From Candidatus Gastranaerophilales bacterium (GTDB lineage Bacteria; Cyanobacteriota; Vampirovibrionia; Gastranaerophilales; Gastranaerophilaceae): a stretch of 10,283 nt of DNA. This document shows, piece after piece, positions 6,134-10,283 of the stretch (position 1 is the stretch's first letter; each line of letters opens with the position of its first letter). A program made the translations under genes and the position numbers. The stretch covers positions 1 to 10,283 of the forward strand of contig CAJONH010000041.1 of the NCBI GenBank assembly GCA_905235825.1, written 5' to 3'. Below the pieces are notes generated by a model. The model did no database searches and had not been told where the DNA came from. It saw only the letters and a list, made by a program, of their open reading frames with translations.

Positions 6134-7447
6134 ATGACAAATATTTCTGAAACAGAACTAAAATCAATATTTAATCAACCGCCCGAAAAAGTTATTGAGT
6201 TTTTTGAAGCAAAAGGACTTAAAACCTCTTATGACTGGCACGAGGTCTATGCGGACAGCCATTCTAAAGCCTTTACCGTAGCTAAAATGACAGAAATTGA
6301 TTTATTAAAAGATACTAAAAATATCTTAGATAAAGCAATAAAAGAAGGCGAAAGCTACGGTGAAACAAAAAAACAATTAAAAGAACTTTTTGAACGTAAA
6401 GGCTGGACAGGTACAAGGATTGACGTAGATTCCGAGGGAAATGCAAAAAAAGTTGAATTAGGTACACCAAGAAGAATAAGAACTATTATCAACAGCAATA
6501 TTAATTCAGCTTACGCTTCGGGCAGATACCTTGAACAAATGCAGGAAACAGACTTTGCCCCATACTGGCAGTATATGGCGGTTAATGATGAAAGTACAAG
6601 ACCTGAACACAAAGCACTCCATTTAAAAGTGTATAAATCTACAGACCCTTTCTGGCAAAACTTTTATCCCCCAAACGGCTGGAATTGCAGATGTTACGTT
6701 AGAAACCTTACTAAACGTCAGGTTGAAAGAATGGGTTATACAGTGGAAAACACAGATAACCATTTTGTCGAAGTCAGCAAAATGGTGGGCGGTGAGGAAA
6801 AGAAAATTCCTGCTTATAAATTCAATGACGGCGGGATTGAAAGAACACTCGTACCGGATGCCGGCTGGGAAACTAATGTAGGTAAATCTGCATGGGGAAT
6901 TGATGTCGCCGCCTGGAACAAAGTCAAAAATTTAGATGAAAATATTAAACTTGATTTCTTATCTAAAATGGCTCAAAACCCACATAGAGAACAGGCTTTT
7001 AAAACATGGACTTCAAAAATGTTTGAAAAAGATTATAAAAATACAGAACTTGAAAAAACTTTAACCTGGATTAATCCTAAACTTTACGAAAAAATAAAAC
7101 CTCAAAGCCCTATTGTTGTTATTCAAGACAGCCAAATAGGACACAGCGGAATTAATAAAAACACAAAACAGGCTCTTTCAAAAGAGGAATACTTACAAGT
7201 GTATGACATTATAAATAATCCCGATGAAATTTACGAGGATTACACCTATAAAGACGGCAAACAAATTGCTTTTGTAAAACGTATTCCTAATTCCGAAATG
7301 TGTATAAAAATTTGCGTGCGTTTCGACCAAAAAAGCAGATTAAAGGATAAAAGAAAGAGAAATGAACTTATTTCAAGAGTTACAACAGTTGGAAAGGTTG
7401 ATTATCAAAGTTTTATGAACCTAAAAGATTACAAAAAAATAGAATAA
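6134..7447 (+). CDS. gpF-like minor head protein with probable C-terminal nuclease domain
   Basis: This 437-residue protein has two parts. Residues about 40-200 are the Mu gpF/SPP1 gp7-like head morphogenesis domain, with 'TIINSNINSAYASGRYLEQM' (117-136) and the hallmark 'YMAVNDESTRPEHKALH' (147-163) then 'FYPPNGWNCRCYVR' (177-190). This family sits at the portal inside the head and helps connect head and DNA. The C-terminal region, about 325-430, is separate. It has VVIQDSQIGHSG (His337), 'LSKEEYLQVYDIINNPDEIY' (348-367), 'KQIAFVKRI', 'IKICVRFD' and 'ISRVTTVGKV'. This pattern resembles the phage-associated Barnase-EndoU-ColicinE5/D-RelE (PBECR) nuclease domains often fused to gpF-type proteins. 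The start follows AAAAGGAT. The head domain is sure; the nuclease call is an inference from pattern and context. Confidence 0.87.
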   Translation: MTNISETELKSIFNQPPEKVIEFFEAKGLKTSYDWHEVYADSHSKAFTVAKMTEIDLLKDTKNILDKAIKEGESYGETKKQLKELFERKGWTGTRIDVDSEGNAKKVELGTPRRIRTIINSNINSAYASGRYLEQMQETDFAPYWQYMAVNDESTRPEHKALHLKVYKSTDPFWQNFYPPNGWNCRCYVRNLTKRQVERMGYTVENTDNHFVEVSKMVGGEEKKIPAYKFNDGGIERTLVPDAGWETNVGKSAWGIDVAAWNKVKNLDENIKLDFLSKMAQNPHREQAFKTWTSKMFEKDYKNTELEKTLTWINPKLYEKIKPQSPIVVIQDSQIGHSGINKNTKQALSKEEYLQVYDIINNPDEIYEDYTYKDGKQIAFVKRIPNSEMCIKICVRFDQKSRLKDKRKRNELISRVTTVGKVDYQSFMNLKDYKKIE

Positions 7448-7591
7448 ATTGTGGGTTCGTCATGCCCTATAACACTGATGCAAAAGCAAAATTGCCCTGT
7501 ACGATTTATTGGGACTATCAATTTATTCTATTAACTACATTATACCAAAATTTACACACAGTTTAAACCCTATTTAAAGGAACATTACAAA
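7448..7591 (+). other. Gap without a supported gene
   Basis: This 144-bp AT-rich gap is the only sizeable plus-strand gap without an obvious palindrome. A 34-codon frame (ATG 7462, stop 7564-7566) exists but has no ribosome binding site. AAAGGAA near 7576-7582 serves the next gene. Confidence 0.5.
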
Positions 7592-7804
7592 ATGAATAAA
7601 GAAACTATAAAACTTTTAGGACAAGATTATACATATATAACGGACTGTTGGAAAAAGTTTGTTGAACTTACCCCGACAGAAACAAAAAACCTAAAACAAA
7701 TGGCATTAAATCAAAGACAAAAAAATGTAAATCGGCCGGATTGTAATTTATATACCCCCCCTACGGCTCTGTCGAGCCACTTCCCCCGCACGGGGGGCAG
7801 ATAA
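7592..7804 (+). CDS. Small protein of unknown function with repeat-derived C-terminus
   Basis: This 70-residue protein has a good ribosome binding site (AAAGGAA, 9 nt upstream of ATG). Residues 1-46 look like an ordinary small soluble protein (GQDYTYITDCWKKF, then a polar helix) but match no family I recognise. From about residue 47 the sequence comes from repeats: NRPDCN from a family A half copy (7732-7745) and YTPPTALSSHFPRTGGR from the GC-rich palindrome at 7756-7800, with the stop directly after it. The original gene was therefore probably truncated or re-terminated by insertion. Between gpF and the gpD-like hub, a tail accessory role, or immunity to the upstream nuclease domain, is imaginable, but nothing in the sequence shows either. 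Confidence 0.5.
   Translation: MNKETIKLLGQDYTYITDCWKKFVELTPTETKNLKQMALNQRQKNVNRPDCNLYTPPTALSSHFPRTGGR
7732..7745 (+). repeat. Half copy of a family A repeat
   Basis: TCGGCCGGATTG matches the left end of the copy at 8986-8997. The right half is missing and is replaced after about ten bases by the family D palindrome. It lies inside the small ORF. Confidence 0.5.
7756..7800 (+). repeat. Family D GC-rich double palindrome
   Basis: Two adjacent hairpins: GGCTC-TGTC-GAGCC (7765-7778) and CCCCCG-CA-CGGGGG (7783-7796), preceded by a run of seven C. This GC-rich island stands out in the AT-rich window and encodes the C-terminus of the small ORF. TTTTACAAGA follows at 7807-7816, the same decamer that ends the elements at 2752-2865 and 9602-9666. 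Confidence 0.85.
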
Positions 7805-7834
7805 ACTTTTACAAGACTATAACGGAAAAAAACA

Positions 7835-8851
7835 ATGATAGCAAAACCAACAGTAACGCTTTTATATAACGGCAAGGATTGCACAAAGGACTTTTCAAAG
7901 TACCTCAATTCACTTTCTTTCACCGACTTTGAAGATGAGCAAAGTGATGAATTAAATATTTCTTTGAACGATTCTGACGGTTATTTTTCTTCGCTTTGGT
8001 ATCCCGATAAAGGTGATAAATTAACCTGCTCAATTGACTTTGACGGAACTACCTTTGATTGCGGTACAACTACTATTGATGAAAATACTTTTGATTTCAC
8101 TTTATCGGGTGATACCGCAACAATTAAAGCACTTGCTACTTCTACAAATTTTTCTGTTCGTACTAACCAAATTAAAAACCACAGCGGAAAAACTTTAAGA
8201 CAAATTGCTGATGAAATTGGTAAAAGATACGGTTTTACTGTTTTGGGTGAAGGCGGAGAGGAAAAAGTAGGTAGCATAGTTCAAAAAAATGAAAGTGATA
8301 TTGCCTTCTTAAAAAGAGTATCTAAATTATATGGTTATATTTTTAATATTAAAAACAACTATCTTTCTTTTATAAAAATTGATAGTTTGATTTCACAAGA
8401 CCCTTTATTTACACTTGATAAAACAGATTGCAAAAATATTTCGCTCTCTGACAGCGTAACTAAATTATACGGTAAATGCAGAGTTCAATATTTTGACAGC
8501 AAATCTAAAAGCCTAAAAACATATACCGCTGTTGGAAATACTGAAATAACAGATACTTTGAATATCTACAAAAAATGTAATTCTTTAAATGAAGCTGTTC
8601 AAATCGCTAATAGTGCTTTAAAACAAGGCTCTAAAGAAATTACGGGAAATATTGAGGTTTCATTGCCTGTTAAAACCACCCCGCCTTCGGCACCCCTCCA
8701 AGAGAGGGGAATTAATTCGCTATTTATGGCAGGTGTGAACTTCAATTTGACAGGTATAGGACGTTTTGAAGGCACTTACCACATCAAAAGCAGCAAAAGA
8801 ACTATTGATAGTACAGGACTTAGAATACAAGGAGAAATTCAGAAATGTTAA
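7835..8851 (+). CDS. gpD-like baseplate hub (late control D family), in-frame repeat near C-terminus
   Basis: This 338-residue protein probably forms the baseplate hub trimer at the tail tip, to which the gpV spike attaches. Family features: 'DEQSDELNISLNDSDGYF' (34-51), 'WYPDKGDKL' (55-63), FDCGTTTIDE (74-83), then KTLRQIADEIGKRYGF (119-134), and SDIAFLKRVSKLYGYIF (154-170). Residues about 281-293 (TTPPSAPLQERGI) are translated from a palindromic repeat (8675-8712) inserted in frame, in what looks like a loop before the final beta region (MAGVNFNLTGIGRFEGTYHI). The frame stays open to the normal C-terminus. The ribosome binding site is weak (ACGGA). The downstream 44-residue gene overlaps its end. 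Confidence 0.85.
   Translation: MIAKPTVTLLYNGKDCTKDFSKYLNSLSFTDFEDEQSDELNISLNDSDGYFSSLWYPDKGDKLTCSIDFDGTTFDCGTTTIDENTFDFTLSGDTATIKALATSTNFSVRTNQIKNHSGKTLRQIADEIGKRYGFTVLGEGGEEKVGSIVQKNESDIAFLKRVSKLYGYIFNIKNNYLSFIKIDSLISQDPLFTLDKTDCKNISLSDSVTKLYGKCRVQYFDSKSKSLKTYTAVGNTEITDTLNIYKKCNSLNEAVQIANSALKQGSKEITGNIEVSLPVKTTPPSAPLQERGINSLFMAGVNFNLTGIGRFEGTYHIKSSKRTIDSTGLRIQGEIQKC
8675..8712 (+). repeat. Family E palindrome inside the gpD-like gene
   Basis: ACCACCCCGCCTTCGG leads into CCCCTC (8693-8698) / GAGGGG (8704-8709) with a 5-nt loop. It is a GC-rich island in an AT-rich gene, encoding residues 281-293. Its layout resembles short palindromic elements ('CCGCCTTCGGCACCCCTCC') common in many bacterial genomes. 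Only one copy is in this window, so the repeat status rests on recognition of the motif. Confidence 0.65.
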
Positions 8852-8979
8852 ATGATATTGATATTGATGATTTAATGGATTTAATTTGTTGGATTATTCC
8901 GCTTTCAATTTTTACTAACGGGCTTTCAATTACCCTAATCATACTTATTATAAAGTTTCTTTGGAGTTTTGAATTTTAA
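8845..8979 (+). CDS. 44-residue single-span membrane peptide
   Basis: This short gene begins with an acidic N-terminus (MLNDIDIDDLMDL). A long hydrophobic stretch follows (about 14-41, with WIIPLSIFTN then ITLIILIIKFLW) that would form one or two membrane helices. AAGGAG lies at 8829-8834, 10 nt before the ATG, the best Shine-Dalgarno in the neighbourhood. The start overlaps the last codons of the gpD-like gene by 7 nt. Strong initiation signal, coupling and composition support a real gene. No family recognised; a lysis or membrane-associated role is possible from topology alone. Confidence 0.6.
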   Translation: MLNDIDIDDLMDLICWIIPLSIFTNGLSITLIILIIKFLWSFEF

Positions 8980-8985
8980 TTTGTA

Positions 8986-9036
8986 TCGGCCGGATTGCCA
9001 CGGCACTCAAAATATTAATGTGCCTCGCAATGACAG
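8986..9036 (+). repeat. Family A palindrome ahead of the gpV-like gene
   Basis: CGGCCGGATTGCCACGGCAC...GTGCCTCGCAATGACAG with inner stem GGCAC (9002-9006) / GTGCC (9020-9024), a 13-nt A/T loop and outer ATTGC/GCAAT arms. It fills most of the gap between the 44-residue gene and the gpV-like gene and ends 9 nt before AAAGGA. Confidence 0.88.
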
Positions 9037-9057
9037 ACAAAATAGAAAGGACAAAAA

Positions 9058-9588
9058 ATGTACATACAAGGAATAATATCAGCAGTTGAAGGCTATAAAG
9101 CCAAAATAATTATTAAAGAATTTGATGATTTTGAAACAAACTGGCTTGATGTACCTCAATTATTTACGGTCAACAATAAATCAGGCTATACGCCCGAAAT
9201 CGGTACACTCGTTAGTGCCGTATTATCTGACGATATGACAGAAGGTGCCATTTTAGGGGCAATCTATAACAGTATTGACACTCCGCCTAAAGAATTTGAA
9301 GGTGCTGAATTTTTTAAATTTTCTGACGGTGTTGAAATTTACCACATTCCTGATAGCAATCAGTTATTTATAACCGCTGATGTGCTTTGTTTAAATGTGA
9401 ATGAACTGCACGTTACAGGCGATATCAAAGCACAAAAAACACTTCAAGCTGATGGAAATATTTCAAGTAAAATGAATGTTTCTGATGCTATGGGCAGTAT
9501 GGTTGAAATAAGAGCATTTTATAATTCTCACCTGCATAAAGACAGTAATCAGCAATTGACTACACAACCTTTAACACCGATGACTTAA
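9058..9588 (+). CDS. Baseplate assembly protein V / tail spike (gpV-like)
   Basis: This 176-residue protein likely forms the trimeric membrane-piercing spike at the tip of a contractile tail. The N-terminal OB-like region (about 1-75) has 'WLDVPQLFTVNN' and 'EIGTLVSAVLSDDMTEGAILGAIYNS', the usual gpV pattern. It is followed by a beta-helical needle (about 85-140, 'LCLNVNELHVTGDIKAQKT'). The C-terminus has 'RAFYNSHLHKDSN' with an HxH pair (His158, His160), the residues that bind iron at the spike tip in P2 gpV and Mu gp45. The final 'TTQPLTPMT' is also typical. The start has AAAGGA 6 nt upstream. Clearly paired with the upstream hub gene. Confidence 0.88.
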   Translation: MYIQGIISAVEGYKAKIIIKEFDDFETNWLDVPQLFTVNNKSGYTPEIGTLVSAVLSDDMTEGAILGAIYNSIDTPPKEFEGAEFFKFSDGVEIYHIPDSNQLFITADVLCLNVNELHVTGDIKAQKTLQADGNISSKMNVSDAMGSMVEIRAFYNSHLHKDSNQQLTTQPLTPMT

Positions 9589-9601
9589 CGGCAAAGACAG
9601 C

Positions 9602-9666
9602 GTAAAACCGTAGAACTCGCTCGCCTGAAATGCTGTTGTTCGACTCCGTTTTACGGTTTTACAAGA
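9602..9666 (+). repeat. Inverted repeat between gpV-like and gpG-like genes
   Basis: GTAAAACCGTA (9602-9612) and TACGGTTTTAC (9652-9662) form an 11-bp perfect stem around a 39-nt insert. AAAACCGTAGAAC at the left and GGTTTTACAAGA at the right nearly match the ends of the element at 2752-2865, so both may belong to one family with variable interiors. It ends just before the AGAAAGG site of the next gene. Confidence 0.8.
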
Positions 9667-9677
9667 AAGGAAAAACA

Positions 9678-10184
9678 ATGAGCAAAAAGACTTTTGAATA
9701 TGACTTCCAAGCCAAAGAAGTACAAAAATTTTTGGAAAAATCAGCCAAAAAATTAAGCGATTTAAGACCTTTAATGCGTGAAGCTGCTCAAGGCTTAAAA
9801 TTTGTTGTTGACCAAAACTTTGAAACCGAAGGCACTTTTACAGGTGATAAATGGCAAGCGTGGAGCGATAAATATAAAAAATGGCGGTTAAAACAGAAAA
9901 AAGGTCAGGGAAGTATTTTGAGCTTTGAAGGCAGATTAAGACGCAGTATTGTAGCTTCATCAAGTGCAACAGAAGCAATTGTAGGTACAAATGTAAAATA
10001 TGCGGCAGCTCATAACTTTGGCTGTGATAAAACCGTAAATAAAACAAGTAAGAAAGGAAAGAGATTTTCTTGTAATATGAACACTCCAAAGCGTGAATTT
10101 ATGAGGATAAATGAAACTGAACAACAAAACTTGATTGAGGATTTACAAGAGTTTTTGGAACAAGAACTAAAGAAAATAAAATAA
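9678..10184 (+). CDS. Phage virion morphogenesis protein (Mu gpG-like)
   Basis: This 168-residue protein belongs by pattern to the virion morphogenesis / tail completion family (Mu gpG, P2 gpS). Signs are 'FTGDKWQAWSDKYKKWR' (54-70), 'ILSFEGRLRRSIV' (80-92), 'AIVGTNVKYAAAHNFG' (100-115) and TPKREFMRI (136-144). In the family it acts in head or tail completion and head-tail joining. The start at 9678 is chosen over an upstream in-frame ATG (9630) because AGAAAGG lies just before it and the earlier start falls inside the 9602-9662 hairpin. In Mu this gene directly follows gpF; here hub and spike genes intervene. Confidence 0.85.
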   Translation: MSKKTFEYDFQAKEVQKFLEKSAKKLSDLRPLMREAAQGLKFVVDQNFETEGTFTGDKWQAWSDKYKKWRLKQKKGQGSILSFEGRLRRSIVASSSATEAIVGTNVKYAAAHNFGCDKTVNKTSKKGKRFSCNMNTPKREFMRINETEQQNLIEDLQEFLEQELKKIK

Positions 10185-10186
10185 AG

Positions 10187-10200
10187 CTGTCATTACGAGA
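10187..10200 (-). repeat. Fragment of a reversed family A repeat
   Basis: CTGTCATTACGAGA matches the start of the reversed copy at 6022-6035 and begins two bases after the gpG-like stop. The remainder of the element is absent. The rest of the window to 10283 is A/T-rich and shows no gene. Confidence 0.55.
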
Positions 10201-10283
10201 TTATGTTAGAAAAGTCAATAGAAAAATGAAAAAATTTTAAGCAATTTTCAAATTTTTTAAATATTTTTCTCTTGTTTTTTCAG

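Noticed and set aside
7509..7543. Possible promoter TTGGGA...CATTAT before the 70-residue ORF
   Set aside because: The spacer is about 23 bp, and at the correct distance the -10 hexamer is poor.
7462..7566. 34-codon frame in the gap after the gpF-like gene, considered as an immunity or small accessory gene
   Set aside because: It has no Shine-Dalgarno and no recognisable features; a frame of this length is expected by chance.
9630..9677. Upstream start extending the gpG-like protein by 16 residues
   Set aside because: The extra codons fall inside the 9602-9662 inverted repeat, and the proper Shine-Dalgarno (AGAAAGG) precedes the ATG at 9678.
2703..10089. Minus-strand open frames opposite terminase, portal, hub and gpG-like genes
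   Set aside because: Each overlaps a gene with clear family motifs and shows no family motif or initiation signal of its own.

Overview
The window is an AT-rich stretch (GC-rich only in short palindromes) carrying the head-assembly and baseplate genes of a Mu-like tailed phage, almost certainly a prophage. The set of families is diagnostic: gp27/gp28-type terminase, a gp29-type (DUF935) portal, a gpF-like minor head protein, a gpG-like virion morphogenesis protein, a gpI-like protease/scaffold, and P2/Mu-type gpD and gpV baseplate proteins. The host cannot be named from sequence alone. Low GC, A/G-rich ribosome binding sites and abundant short palindromic repeats of the 'GGATTGC...CGCAATGACAG' type suggest an uncultured, possibly gut-associated bacterium. 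This is a weak inference.

Layout. On the minus strand, 1424 to 118 holds the protease/scaffold gene, which has a probable nested scaffold start, then a capsid cement (decoration) protein. The major capsid gene would be expected beyond position 1. A 245-bp divergent intergenic region (1425-1669) follows. The plus strand then runs to the end: a holin-like membrane protein, a small coiled-coil protein, small and large terminase, portal, gpF-like protein with a probable C-terminal toxin-type nuclease domain, a small unknown protein, a gpD-like baseplate hub, a 44-residue membrane peptide, a gpV-like spike and a gpG-like morphogenesis protein. No transposase, repressor, sheath, tube or tape-measure gene is present.

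How the parts work together. Terminase packages DNA through the portal into a shell built from capsid and scaffold, matured by the protease and reinforced by the cement protein. gpF and gpG act in head completion and head-tail joining; gpD and gpV form the central hub and spike of a contractile tail.

The most unusual aspect is repeat invasion. Several families of short palindromic elements occupy nearly every gap between the plus-strand genes, usually just ahead of the next ribosome binding site. Some lie inside reading frames without breaking them: two in the portal gene, one in the gpD-like gene, and two that together form the C-terminus of a 70-residue ORF. This points to long residence in the host, or to a mobile palindrome system that tolerates coding sequence. 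The second notable feature is the probable nuclease domain on the gpF-like head protein. The third is the split of the head module onto two divergent strands.
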